This document shows positions 1-10,330 of a stretch of DNA of 64,000 nt, in pieces (the stretch's first letter is position 1; every line of letters starts with the position of its first letter). The position numbers and the translations under genes were made by a program. The notes beneath the pieces were generated by a model. It was given only the letters and a program-made list of their open reading frames with translations. It did not search any database and was not told the DNA's origin. Source of the DNA: Atriophallophorus winterbourni. Taxonomy: Eukaryota; Platyhelminthes; Trematoda; Plagiorchiida; Microphallidae. The stretch is taken from positions 1-64,000 of the forward strand of contig JACCGJ010001750.1 of the NCBI GenBank assembly GCA_013407085.1, written 5' to 3'.

Positions 1-23
1 CGCATGCGGACCTGATCTTATGT

Positions 24-65
24 CCCTACCTGATGAGTGCAAAACAGCACGAACCGGTCGTGGGG
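24..65 (+). ncRNA. Hammerhead motif, monomer 1 (damaged)
   Basis: Stem I 5' strand CCCTAC and core CTGATGAG are intact, but the loop of stem II has an extra A and the invariant GAAA has lost one A. The run of G in the 3' stem I strand is one base longer than in monomers 2 and 3. All the changes are homopolymer-length changes, so they could be base-calling errors at a contig end rather than true mutations. Confidence 0.6.
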
Positions 66-256
66 GTGAATGACAGGAAAAGCATGCCAAATGAATATTT
101 TGGTTTAATGGATAGGGGTTTAACCCCATTTAACTGTGTTTCGACACATGCTTGAACAGGTTCGTCGTACGAGCCTTATCCAACAGTGGCATACAAGCGC
201 TCCTTGTTTACCATTCCTCCACTGTTTCAAGCGCATGCGGATCCTGATCTTACTGT

Positions 257-298
257 CCCTACCTGATGAGTGCAAACAGCACGAAACCGGTCGTGGGG
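257..298 (+). ncRNA. Type I hammerhead ribozyme, monomer 2 (intact core)
   Basis: Stem I pairs CCCTAC (257-262) with GTGGGG (293-298), five Watson-Crick pairs and one U-G. The core CTGATGA is at 263-269. Stem II pairs GTGC (270-273) with GCAC (279-282) around loop AAACA. The invariant GAAA is at 283-286. CCGG (287-290) is followed by T291 and C292, giving a GUC cleavage triplet with the cut predicted after C292. Stem III is only the self-complementary ACCGGU, too short to close on itself. By analogy with newt satellite and other minimal-stem-III hammerheads, it would work by pairing two motifs, for example neighbouring monomers. Confidence 0.8.
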
Positions 299-487
299 TG
301 TGAATGACGGAAAGGCATGCAAATGAATATTTTGTTTCATGGTTATGGGTTTAACCCCATTTAACATGTGTTTGGACACATGCTTTGAACAGGTTGGTCG
401 TACCAGCCTTATCCAACAGTGGCATACAAGCGCTCCTTGTTTACCATTCCGTCATCTGTTCAGCGATGCGGAATCTGATCTTACTGT

Positions 488-529
488 CCCTACCTGATGA
501 GTGCAAACAGCACGAAACCGGTCGTGGGG
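488..529 (+). ncRNA. Type I hammerhead ribozyme, monomer 3 (intact core)
   Basis: The sequence is identical to monomer 2 through the ribozyme. Stem I is 488-493 with 524-529, the core is 494-500, stem II is 501-504 with 510-513, GAAA is 514-517, the palindromic CCGG is 518-521, and cleavage is predicted after C523. Monomers 2 and 3 together could supply the two CCGG arms needed for a paired stem III. Confidence 0.8.
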
Positions 530-719
530 TGTGAATGACGGAAAAGCATGCAAATGAATATTTTGTTTCATGGTTATGGGTTTAACCCCATTTACATGTG
601 TTTCGACACATGCTTTGAACAGGTTCTTCGTACGAGCCTTATCCAACAGTGGCATACAAGCGCTCCTTGTTTACCATTCCTCCACTGTTTCAAGCGCATG
701 CGGATCCTGATCATACTGT

Positions 720-760
720 CCCTACCTGATGAGTGCAAACAGTCACGAAACGGTGTGGGG
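720..760 (+). ncRNA. Hammerhead motif, monomer 4 (broken)
   Basis: Stem I 5' strand and CTGATGAG are present (720-733). An inserted T lies beside stem II, and the CCGGTC that supplies stem III and the cleavage triplet is reduced to CGGTG. Cleavage at this copy is therefore not expected. Confidence 0.6.
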
Positions 761-921
761 TGTGAATGACGGAAAACGCCATGCAAATGAATATTTTGTT
801 TCAGGTTATGGGTTTAACCCCATTTAACATGTGTTATTTAACATGTGTTTCGACACATGCTTTGAACAGGTTCGTCGTACGAGCCTTATCCAACAGTGGC
901 ATACAAGCGCTCCTTGTTTAC

Positions 922-1814
922 TCGACGTAGTTTTTTCTTCCAGGTCACATTCAGCATGATTCCCTTTGAATGTATTCCGAATTCAGCTAAATGTCGCTTG
1001 ATTCAAAGTCTGCTGGCACATATAACCACAAAAAGTGCGGTTGAGCGCAACATTTGCAGCGAAAATATGTTCAAGTAGGACATGGGTTTCTTTGTGCGGT
1101 ACACATAGCCACAGAAAGACCAGGCTCTGATTTACCTACGATCTAATATAATTACTTTCTAAATGACCTCATTCAGAACACATCACGACATATATATCAA
1201 ATCCATATAGTCGATTCACCGAAAAGAGCACTGGAACGGCCCAAATTTTGAGTTGCTTTTTGATAGCTTCATACAATTGATCTTTTCCAGATAAGCCACA
1301 AGAATATACCAGGTCTTGACCCTCTGTCGTCTATCACAAAGGAGAAGAAAAAGCCCCGCCGAAAAATTACCCTACACATAAAAAGATTATAAAACTGTGT
1401 GTATGAAACTTGTGCTTTTGGTTTTCCTTGATCATGGAGAAATTTTCGATGTCATCAATAATTGGCATCAAGAGATCCGTATTTCGGTTCGTTTGCCTTT
1501 AAACGAACTCCTACAATTAGCTGTCAACTAAAGATCTAGCACTGCCACTCATTCTGCATTTTTTAGACATGCCAGACAGATTCGATGGATATTGCGTGAG
1601 GTCCAGTCGTTCAATCCACAAAGTTGGGTATTAATAACCGTTTGATGAGTTTAAGTCATGCCAATCATTCTTTCCATTACTCAATATGATGCAAACATAT
1701 CGGAATTGATGAATGAGCCGGGTGCCACGCAAGCCTGGATCGTGTTTAACAGAGTGGTTGCAGTTTGATCTAGCGAAGCATACATGAACACATTGGCACA
1801 AGCCCGGGATCAGC
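922..1814. other. No recognisable feature
   Basis: AT-rich sequence after the end of the tandem array. I see no coding segment, terminal repeat or RNA motif that I can support. Confidence 0.4.
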
Positions 1815-1885
1815 CTCGGGACTGAAATACCTGTTTACCAAGCAGCGATCCGCCTTGTACTGCTTTATGGATGTGAGATGTGGCC
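1815..1885 (+). pseudogene. RTE-like LINE scrap
   Basis: Translation around 1837-1885 reads VYQAAIRLVLLYGCEMWPL, the 'LLYGCETW' motif found after the reverse transcriptase domain of RTE-like LINEs, as also seen in the full-length copy at 50.7-54.5 kb. The match stops where a CR1-like segment begins, so the scrap may be interrupted by that later insertion. Confidence 0.5.
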
Positions 1886-2515
1886 GCTGATGCCATATGG
1901 TGTACGATCTTTATAAGTGTTCGACGATTGATGCAGATACTCCCACGGATAATTAACATCTATATCAGGCCGACAATGGAGTACGCTTTTCAAGCATGGT
2001 GCCCATGGTTGCAAAAGGACATGAACTTGTTGCAACGCATATATAACCGCGATACAAAACTGGTGACCGGACTATACAACCAGTTTGACTTTTCGTGCCG
2101 TCATGCCAGGGGTGACTCGATCCTGCTATTCAACATTCTGTATATAGTAGATCACATACTTGAACTCCTGTTTCATAGGCAATAAGCACGTGGTAGCAGA
2201 TCTCATGGCTACAAGTTAATTATTCCACACTCTAGATCAAATTGTCGAAGGTTCTTCTTTGCTGTCCGAGTTTGTTTTATATGGAACTATCTGCACCCAT
2301 ATATCATTTGTGCATCAAGCCTGAACATGTTCAAGGCGGAACTTGACAAGTATATGTTGACCAAATCCAACCTCGCGCCAAAATACACGAGCTGACTTTC
2401 CATACTGATAAAACATTTGTGTTGTTTTTATGCGTTTCCTATATTTTTAATCTATGGTTGCTGTAAAGTATTTGATTTATGGACCATTAAAACTTTGGTT
2501 TACTTTGATTTACTT
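1886..2515 (+). mobile_element. CR1-like LINE 3' fragment, decayed
   Basis: The plus-strand reading near 1950-2080 contains IYIRPTMEYAFQAWCPWLQKD followed by a 'LLQRIYNRDTKLV' stretch, the post-RT region of CR1/Jockey-type LINEs. The same region is recognisable at 17.5 kb and 46.5 kb. Stops follow in the next 200 bases. The end near 2515 is a T-rich partial repeat ('tttactttgatttactttga') that may be its 3' tail. It has no RT or endonuclease domain and is a dead, 5'-truncated copy. Confidence 0.6.
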
Positions 2516-2574
2516 TGACATTTATCGCTGCCATTTGAGCGTCATGCAACGGAATATTTCCGCATTCCGTCAAA

Positions 2575-2700
2575 ATTCAACGGCGAAGACTGCACTGCTT
2601 GGGTCACGTCCTCCGAAAGACAGACTCTGAGCTCATGAAAATCGTCCTTGACCCTATACCCGTCGACGACAAGGCGGTCAAGCGAATATCTAAGTGTAAA
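2575..2700 (+). pseudogene. RTE-like LINE C-terminal scrap
   Basis: The plus reading near 2580-2640 gives QRRRLHCLGHVLRKTDSELM, resembling the 'RLRWLGHVLRM' motif close to the C-terminus of RTE-like and related LINEs. Together with the scrap at 1815-1885 it may be one old element split by the CR1-like insertion, but the intervening coding sequence is too decayed to prove it. Confidence 0.4.
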
Positions 2701-3923
2701 CTATGAAGGCGGACATAGGTTCCCTGGGGCTGCGTACCGTCTACGGCGTTCAAAGCTGGGAACGTGACTGCATTGCGGTCTGCAACGATCTCACCTCCCA
2801 TACAATCCCATACAATTAATGCAATATCCCTGCATATCACGTTTTCTAAACACTCTAAGATTGGGTTTGTGCAGACACGGAGGCACTTTGCCCACTTATT
2901 CTTAAACTCGTATGACAGCATTCAAAAGTGAATAAATTTAATCTCATTCCTTTAATCTTTTACTTGCGGACGACCTTGCGCTGGAGATATTTACTCAGAG
3001 TTGCACGATCCCAGACACCAAGAGTTTGTCTTTTGTTGTTCACTCAAGTGCTAAAGTTTCACGAATAGCAGACAGGTGAACTAGTAAAATTAGTGGGCGT
3101 TACACCCTTTAAAACTAAATGCGAATTCGTTGCGCGTTAAGGTTGATTACAGTTCGTGCAGTTTTGCTGCTCTGTCGAAATAATACACTAAGGAGTTTAC
3201 CAAAATCCAGATATAACGAGAATGGCACAATGTCAAGCAACCTCATTTAATTTAAACTTAAAGGAAGCATTCTTTACCTAACGTAGCATAGCTCTTTTTC
3301 ATTACTTACATTATTCACCCAATCATATCAGCAGGTTGGGCGTTAAAGCTTTCAGTGTTTTTGTTATTTATCATATGCATCATCTCTCACGAGATTTTAA
3401 AATTCGATCGTCTACCAAGCAAGGACATTCCTTCGGTTAAAATAAATGTGGATATGTTTAACTTCAACAACAGCTATTTAAACCCGTAATTAAATTCTCT
3501 CATTCGCATCAATTTTAACTGCTCAAATGTCTAGCTGCTCTGCAAGCGCAGACAGGCCTGGTTGCCCCATTTGTTCAAAGTAGAACATTATTCGTCAAGG
3601 TTACATCGTTTATCGATCGTCTATATTATCGCGCCCGACCAATCACAAAGGAGTTTTCTTCCCAGAAAGATAGGCGAACACATGATTTAAGATTTTCAAT
3701 CAAAGTGAAAATATTTAGAATCATAAAGCATTCAGCCAAACCCTTGACTATAAGGGAAGGGGTATTTTATACGCAAACATAGGCGAAACGTGTTTCATTA
3801 CTAGTCTTACACATAAATTCGTTAAGCATTTGCAAGAAAAAAATGAATAGCTTTAATAAATTTTAAAATAGCTTTATGCTTTCTTGCGAATTGTTATTAG
3901 TGTGCACCGGAGGCGTATTTAGT
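2701..3923. other. No recognisable feature
   Basis: AT-rich sequence with only short open frames. I see no domain, TIR or tandem repeat here. Confidence 0.4.
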
Positions 3924-3925
3924 TA

Positions 3926-4875
3926 CCGTAAATACCCGCGTATAGGACGATACCATGTATAGGACGCAGTGGATATTTGACCCTAAAAACGATGGAAAAA
4001 TTGTGTACCTATGTATAGGACGCATCCTAATTTTAGTCCTTAATTTCCATTAATTTTTATAGAAACGGTGAACTTAAGTCAATCACGGTGAACTCCATAC
4101 AATCGCTATGATCGTCGTGTGTGCTGATTGCTGACTCATTCATCCTGTCAGTCAGCAGATGTCTGTCTAGCCTATGTAGACTATCGTGGAAAGTGCACTT
4201 CTCATTCTTGGGCGTCATGTCGAATGATTGGATGACATTTTTAAGGAAAAGTTTCTGCTCCAACGAGAGTAAAATACTACTCCATGATTGGTTGATATTA
4301 CACTTTCATGATATTACACATCGGCAGTACCTACCTATTACCGGTGTTTTTAAAGATACAGTTCATTATTACCCTTCAACATGACGAAGACAAAACGACA
4401 GAGCTATACTTCAAACTTTAAAATGGAAGTGATCAAGTACGCGAAAGAACACGGGAACCGGGCAGCTGAGCGGCAATTTTGTCCGACTGAATGCGTGATC
4501 AGAAAATGGAGAAAAGCCGAAAGTACTATTAAAGAAATGCGAAAGGTGAAGAGGGCGAACAGAGGCTCGAAGGCTCACCACCCCAACCTGGAAAAGGCGC
4601 TCATTAAATGGATTCAAGATACTCGTCGAGACTGTCTGGGGGTCAGCACCACTACCGTTCGTTTACAGCAAAGCATTGCAGATTTTAAGGCGTCGATGAA
4701 CTGGTGCAGGACATTTTTTGAAAGAAATAATCTATCAATAAGACGAAGAACTAATATTTTGATATTATGATAAATGCATAATTTGTATAATAAAATTATC
4801 CATGGATAAGACGCACCTGGGTTTTTAGGGCAACTTATGAAGAAAAAAGTGCGTCCTATGCGCGGGTATTTACGG
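3926..4875 (+). mobile_element. Pogo-like DNA element, copy 1 (DBD-only)
   Basis: The element starts CCGTAAATACCCGCGTATAG and ends in its near-perfect inverse at 4850-4875, flanked on both sides by TA (3924-3925 and 4876-4877). A TA duplication is expected for Tc1/mariner/pogo elements. The motif TATAGGACG repeats at 3941, 3958 and 4014 near the left end, which could be transposase binding sites. The only ORF (4381-4770) is a DNA-binding region. No DDE catalytic domain fits in the ~105 bases after it, so the element is non-autonomous. A second copy in opposite orientation lies at 8303-9274. Confidence 0.85.
4381..4770 (+). CDS. Pogo/CENP-B-type DNA-binding protein, truncated transposase (copy 1)
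   Basis: A 129-residue protein. The basic N-terminus (KTKRQSYTSNFKMEVIKYAK) and the following 'GNRAAERQF...VIRKWRK' form a psq/Brinker-like helix-turn-helix. A second HTH of the CENP-B/Tc5 type would follow near residues 75-120 ('KALIKWIQDTRRDCLGVSTTTVRLQ', then 'SMNWCRTFFERNNLSIRRRT'). This bipartite arrangement is the DNA-binding half of pogo/Tigger transposases. The DDE catalytic half is absent and the frame stops shortly after the second HTH. Compared with copy 2, seven residues (ALRLAKE) are missing from the second HTH as an in-frame 21-base loss, and a Gly is replaced by Cys near residue 35. Product function is unknown; it might still bind the element ends. Confidence 0.7.
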   Translation: MTKTKRQSYTSNFKMEVIKYAKEHGNRAAERQFCPTECVIRKWRKAESTIKEMRKVKRANRGSKAHHPNLEKALIKWIQDTRRDCLGVSTTTVRLQQSIADFKASMNWCRTFFERNNLSIRRRTNILIL

Positions 4876-5046
4876 TAATTAAACTGCACTTGTAAAGCAT
4901 TGGGCAAATAAGTTATCCGGTGGTAATAATATTCCCATGTGGTGTCTTGTAACACAAGTTGACTTACCAAACAGAGTGCTAAATAGAACTGATAAACACA
5001 TCAAACAGCTGTAATTGAATCATTCGATTCCTTTCTTTCCTTATTG

Positions 5047-5560
5047 TATCAAGATTCAAGATTCAAGATTTATGGCTAAAAAAGCAAATTGCTGTACAGT
5101 ACCATAGGATATACGTATAAAAATTAAAAAATCGTTACTTGTATGATCATATCCATGTTCTTCATAGGTGGAGCAAAAATAATCCCCAATAGCGACAGAC
5201 TGAGGGATGAAAATCTTTGGATGGACGGTATTTCCGTGAGTTAAAAAAATAAAGACATCAATAGGTTGGGGCCAATGCAGTAGTTCTCAACATAAGGTTT
5301 CGTAACCTTTGTTTAAAGATGTGCTCGTTCGCTGAGGTAACAAGAAGAAGAAGAAGAAAAAGAATGACTTTATTCGTGTTCACGAATTTTCAGCAATATC
5401 TGTCGGCAAGCTATTCCACAAAAAGCATACACGAACAGCGAAGAAGTGACGACGACAATTCAATCGTGAGTGTGGGATTTGAAGGGTCAGAACAAGGTCT
5501 TAAAATTCTCACTAAATCTAACCATGTAAGGATGCTTGTGTTCGAGGCAAATTGAATATA
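5047..5560 (-). mobile_element. CR1-like LINE 3' fragment
   Basis: The minus-strand reading near 5395-5460 contains HFFAVRVCFLWNSLPTDIAE, the same C-terminal motif as 'NFFSVRICFTWNYLPEEI' in the 46.5-kb CR1-like copy. Downstream on the minus strand, ~80 bases (5047-5130) match the 3' region of the LINE at 11.46 kb, ending in a heptamer repeat (CTTGAAT)n. Short tandem 3' tails are usual for CR1-clade LINEs. An AAG-rich run (5342-5365) interrupts the sequence. It is 5'-truncated and non-functional. Confidence 0.6.
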
Positions 5561-6874
5561 GAGCGTAAATTTCATTTGTTTGTAAGCATTTGGAAAATAT
5601 CAAACTGTATTCGAGCTTTTCTGAACGAGCTCACTTCCCGAGCATTTGCGGTCGTTTTGTCGATCAAGGCCTGCTCACGTGAGATGATTGAATGGATTAA
5701 GCTACGCTGTTGTTACCTGCCCTGTTGTCTTATCTGGTTACTATGTCAACTCATAATCAGACTAATGTGTATAATTACGGTTTTTGTCACAGATACCGAT
5801 TAAATGAACATTCATGCTCGTTTACGATTACAACGTTGACGTTTTTAGCGTCAAGTCAGTTTTTATTGAGCTTTTTTGGATTTATTTTCGTAACTGAACC
5901 TGTCGCCATCCCACTTGGATTCCTAAAAGATTAGAGAAAAGCGGCGTCAATGAAAATGTGGAATTCGAATGATCTTTGTACCAAAATGAACTTCGATTTG
6001 ACTGCAGTTTTAAAGCTTTGTGACAACTAGAATGTGTAGATTTGTTAAATGCTGACTGTTAATGAACAATGGAAAATTACGGATCAAATGAAGGATTTGA
6101 TTCGTTGACTGCATTGGAGTTGAAATAGAAAGAGTATTGCTACATATAGGTGGTTAGTTGGATAGCGTTGTAGAAGTTTCAAATCATCTGATCCATAGCG
6201 ATGATAGTACAGATTACACTTTATCCATTAGTCCAGTTAGAATTTGTGCCTTCATGTGGCAACCTAGATAACAATTTGACCTTAATTGAAGGACACGCTT
6301 TCAGGCCAGCATTAATTAATTGCCTTCACTTTTACCACCCGATATGTGGGAGATTTCACGTGATTTTTAGGAACCCAGAACTCGCTTAATTTGCCAAACA
6401 AATTTCCGAAATTGTTTGGCAAAGTCATATGGCATTGGTCACGTGCTCTGTAGATGTTGAAGGCCAGCTGAATGATTTAATTTGGCCGTGGCTAAAATTG
6501 CGATTCGTTGTTTAATTTCAAATTACCAATACCTTTTTTAATTGCCAACTGTCCACTATCCATTTTGTTATTAAACCGATGGTTGCTTTCACATGCCGCT
6601 CAGATTAATTTCATTATGCGCGCATGTGGTGATGTATCAAATTAGGAAATAAACAACACAATGCCGAACCCATAAAACGCCGTATTCGGGAAACATTAGG
6701 TCCTGAATTTTTGAAATTATTCTATTCCCTTGCTACTATTTAGATGTTCGCACAGGCAGTCTCTCTTTTAATGAGAATAAAGACCGTTTCACTGGACATG
6801 TTCATCCTATTCCGCGCAATTCCTCACAATGATTGGATGATGTCTCTAAAGAGAAAAAGCAATCATACGAAATG
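5561..6874. other. No recognisable feature
   Basis: AT-rich sequence with short open frames and no domain or terminal repeat that I recognise. Confidence 0.4.
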
Positions 6875-6882
6875 TGTTAGAC

Positions 6883-7604
6883 CAGTGGTTCCCAAACGTT
6901 TAATGCCCCATACCCCTAAAATATTTTAATATGCTCTCACACCCCTTATAGTGCATTCAATGATTTTCGCAATTTCAAATACACTTGGCTTTATCACCTC
7001 TTCTGCGACTGTACGGGGTTTCTGGGATTCGACTACTTTATACGCCACGTGATATGAAGCCATCACTAATGGTTTGTCGGTAGATAAAACCTAATTTTGA
7101 AAGGATACTTTGTGAATCAATGTGGATCCTTTTTGATTTCAATGATTCAACATCATGTCCTGCAAAACCTGATCGACCATGCCAGGTGTTGAAATATTCT
7201 TACAACTTCTTAGGCTTTAGGTTTTCGGTTAAGGAGACAACATTACACAGTAGGCAATGGGGATTTTTGCAGATCTTAACTTATTTTACTGCAAGTAAAA
7301 CCAAACTGCATATAATCATTATCCCGTTTACTTTTCTTTGACATGATTAAAGTTTTATTACCAATTTTAAAATTGTAATCTAAAAAAATATTTAGAATGT
7401 TAGAACAAATGTAGCAATATCAGTAAAAGATATTAGTATAAAAACTGTTTATTTGGGACACGAGAGAAATGGTCATTGCCCGAACCCAGAATACGCCGAA
7501 CAATGTACAATGGATCATGTGAAAATGACGACACTTAAGACAAACACCGGAAAAAGCATCTCGCACTCTCATTAGGTGCAAGCACCTCTGGCTAGGAAAC
7601 CCTA
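6883..7604. mobile_element. hAT-type non-autonomous element, old copy
   Basis: The left end reads CAGTGGTTCCCAAACG, a classic hAT terminal motif, and the right end reads 'ggctaggaaaccc', its degraded inverse. Flanking octamers tgttagac (6875-6882) and agttagcc (7605-7612) agree at 6 of 8 positions, as for an aged hAT target duplication. The left ~75 bases and right ~150 bases match the shorter copy at 11698-11945. There is no transposase ORF. Confidence 0.65.
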
Positions 7605-8300
7605 AGTTAGCCGATGAAAGTTTGAATGCAATATGTTAACTAATGGTTGAACCACAACTGAGGTTAAAAGGCGCTAATGTAAAGATATATGGAAGCTCGG
7701 GAAGAAATAGGGCTTGATCGCTCATTTCAAATCTGAAATTGCTAGTGCGAGCTGATTAACGATGTTCACCTGGACACCGAGTAAACGATGATTATCAACC
7801 GATCGCTGTAAACGGTTGCAGGAGAGATTACCCCGCTCTATTAGAGGCTTTTAAAAACAAAATCTGGATTGTTTACTGCAAAAGCAACCACGTGTCTATT
7901 ATGGGTATCCGTTGTAGACATGAACTGAAAGAAGTTAAGAAGTGTGTTCGAAGCTAACAGAAATGGTGAATAAAGCCAAATCTCAGTTGTGTGAGTGCTC
8001 TCATCCCTAAAATCACATTCAACCACCGGTTCCTTGTTGTGGGTGCATATCAGTCGGAGGCAGCATGATCGGTTTCGATTTGAATGCACTTTGGTCCAGG
8101 TTAGTAAACATGATCTAGGTGGCTTGTGTTTTTTTCAATCACCTCAGTTATTGGATGAACTGAATAGCAGCTTGCGGCGCAAAATTCATGCAACGAATGT
8201 TCTAACGAGTTAGAAGTAAAACGAATGAGGTTTATTAATTATTTTTTTCAAATTGCAGCTTTAAATCAATCATAGACAACAGCAACAAATACTGTACAAA
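7605..8300. other. No recognisable feature
   Basis: AT-rich sequence between the hAT-type element and the second pogo-like element. I see nothing here. Confidence 0.4.
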
Positions 8301-8302
8301 TA

Positions 8303-9274
8303 CCGTAAATACCCGCGTATAGGACGCACTTTTTTCTTCATAAGTTGCCCTAAAAACCCAGGTGCGTCTTATCCATGGATACTTTTATTATACAAATTAT
8401 GCATTTATCATAATATCAAAAATTTAGTTCTTCGTCTTATTGATAGGTTATTTCTTCCAAAAAATCTCCTGCACCAGTTCATCGACGCCTTAAAATCTGC
8501 AATGCTTTGCTCTTTCGCTAATCTTAGTGCCTGTAAACGAACGGTAGTGGTGCTGACCCCCAGACAGTCTCGACGAGTATCTTGAATCCATTTAATGAGC
8601 GCCTTTTTCAGGTTAGGGTGGTGAGCCTTCGAGCCTCTGTTCGCCCTCTTCACCTTTCGCATTTCTTTAATGGTACTTTCGGCTTTTCTCCATTTTCTGA
8701 TCACGAATTCAGTCGGACCAAATTGCCGCTCAGCTGCCCGGTTCCCGTGTTCTTTCGCGTACTTGATCACTTCCATTTTAAAGTTTGAAGTATAGCTCTG
8801 TCGTTTTGTCTTCGTCATGTTGAATGGTAATAATGAACTGTATCTTTAAAAACACCGGTAATATGTAGGTACTGCCGATGTGTAATATCATGAAAGTGTA
8901 ATATCAACCAATCATGGAGTAGTAATTTACTCTCGTTGGAGCAGAAACTTTTCCTTAAAAAATGTCATCCAATCATTCGACATGACGCCCAATAATGAGA
9001 AGTGCACTTTCCACGACAGTCTATATAGGTTAGACAGACATCTGCTGACTGACAGGATGAATGAGTCAGCAATCAGCACACACGACGATCATAGCGATTG
9101 TATGGAGTTCACCGTGATTGACTTAACTTCACCGTTTCTATAAAAATTAATGGAAATTAAGGACTAAAATTAGGATGCGTCCTATACATAGGTACACAAT
9201 TTTTCCATCGTTTTTAGGGTCAAATATCCACTGCGTCCTATACATGGTATCGTCCTATAAGCGGGTATTTACGG
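8303..9274 (-). mobile_element. Pogo-like DNA element, copy 2 (DBD-only)
   Basis: A 972-base copy of the 3926-4875 element in inverted orientation, with the same termini (CCGTAAATACCCGCGTATAG at 8303 and its inverse ending at 9274) and a flanking TA on each side (8301-8302 and 9275-9276). It is very similar to copy 1 along its whole length; the main length difference is the 21-base segment inside the ORF. The similarity suggests recent activity. Confidence 0.85.
8408..8818 (-). CDS. Pogo/CENP-B-type DNA-binding protein, truncated transposase (copy 2)
   Basis: A 136-residue protein starting at the same MTKTKRQSYTS as copy 1 and with an uninterrupted frame. Residues ~5-55 form a psq/Brinker-like HTH, and residues ~73-128 a CENP-B/Tc5-type HTH that retains the segment RLQALRLAKEQSIADF, part of which is lost in copy 1. 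Then the frame ends (KFLIL, stop). A pogo transposase normally continues for several hundred residues into a DDE domain, which is missing. This is the better template for the family. Expression is unknown; a DNA-binding-only product could act as a repressor of related full-length elements (inference). Confidence 0.75.
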   Translation of the reverse strand: MTKTKRQSYTSNFKMEVIKYAKEHGNRAAERQFGPTEFVIRKWRKAESTIKEMRKVKRANRGSKAHHPNLKKALIKWIQDTRRDCLGVSTTTVRLQALRLAKEQSIADFKASMNWCRRFFGRNNLSIRRRTKFLIL

Positions 9275-9276
9275 TA

Positions 9277-10220
9277 ATACAAAATTTTTGGTATAAAAGT
9301 ACAGCAGGTGAGAAGTTTCAATAAGAATTATATAAATAAGTCAAACGTATGATGAAAACTTGTTTCAAAATTCTCTCTATAATTTATTCATAAAATGATC
9401 CCGATACAAATTTTGAGCAACTCAAATTCTTTTGAAAAAGTGCCGAAAATTTAGCAAATGAAAAGCACAAAATATGTGGTGATATACAGAGAAGGTGCAT
9501 TAAAAAATCAGCTTGGGCTTCACGCCACGAAATTGAAAACAAAAAGCTTCGAAGCCAAGAAAAGTAAGCATGTAGAGAATAGTTGATGACTACTTGTGAT
9601 CTAAAGCTAACTTTATTAATTAAATAATGTGTACCAACGTCAGACTGTAGGTTGTCATTGAAGACAGACACTTTCGGTTTCACGGTCGAATATGATGCTG
9701 GCTGGATCGCCGGCCTTCTTAATCTTTTAGGTCACCGTTATACAAATGTAACCGAACTTAACCCAATGCTAATAAACAGATTCGCCTAATTAATCTATTT
9801 CAAATTAATAAAACGTCTAAATCCTCAAAAACAACCTTCTTTCTAGTCACATTAATTGTAACGAACATAACTGTTGGCGTAAACGAGTAAAAGCTACAAG
9901 CGTAATTGAATAGTGATAATCATTTAATAGGAAATTCTCCCGGATCATATCGCAATTCTAGTTAGGTCAAATACCGCACCATTGAATTCAAAGTATCAGT
10001 TTGTTCATCGAAAATACGTCTATCTACGTGAACCCGAAAAAATCATCTGGGTTTATCGCTTTTTAATTTTAACATCTTTCCTTTCTCGTGAACTCATTTT
10101 ATTTTTGTAAGGAAATATTTTGTGTATGGCGCATTATAGTCCAATTAGATTTCCCAACATTTTTTCGTGCGTTCGTGGTAAACCTAACTGGATGTCATTC
10201 CTTTGTTATAACCAAAAGCA
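9277..10220. other. No recognisable feature
   Basis: AT-rich sequence. A 99-residue minus-strand open frame (9384-9683) has no recognisable motif and is not called. Confidence 0.4.
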
Positions 10221-10224
10221 ATTC

Positions 10225-10330
10225 AAGGCTGCCTCAAGTCTCGTTGAACCTGATCTTGCTGTCCCACATCATGATGGCAGAGATACAGAAACAGGTTGTG
10301 GTGTGGAAGTGTGGGGGATGTACGCACACC
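10225..10330 (+). repeat. Degenerate relic of the hammerhead repeat family
   Basis: The string 'cctgatcttgctgtccca...gatggc...agaaacaggttgtggtgtgg' follows the order of the array monomer around the ribozyme, but the CTGATGA core is rearranged and stem II cannot pair. It is an old, inactive dispersed copy. Confidence 0.45.

Larger units (their letters stand above)
1..921 (+). repeat. Tandem array of ~232-bp monomers with hammerhead motifs (candidate retrozyme)
   Basis: Nearly four head-to-tail copies of one unit are visible. The hammerhead core recurs at 24, 257, 488 and 720, giving monomer lengths of 233, 231 and 232 bases. Each unit also has the landmarks 'gggtttaacccc', 'cgacacatgctttgaacagg', 'ccttatccaacagtggcat' and 'cgctccttgtttac'. 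Copies are very similar, so the array is young or homogenised. It stops abruptly near 921 and is cut by the window start. Known: metazoan retrozymes are short tandem repeats with type I hammerheads. Inferred: transcripts of this array could be cut into unit-length RNAs. No protein is encoded. Confidence 0.85.

Noticed and set aside
1..921. CRISPR array or bacterial direct repeats
   Set aside because: Units are ~232 bases, identical throughout with no spacers, and the context is eukaryotic.
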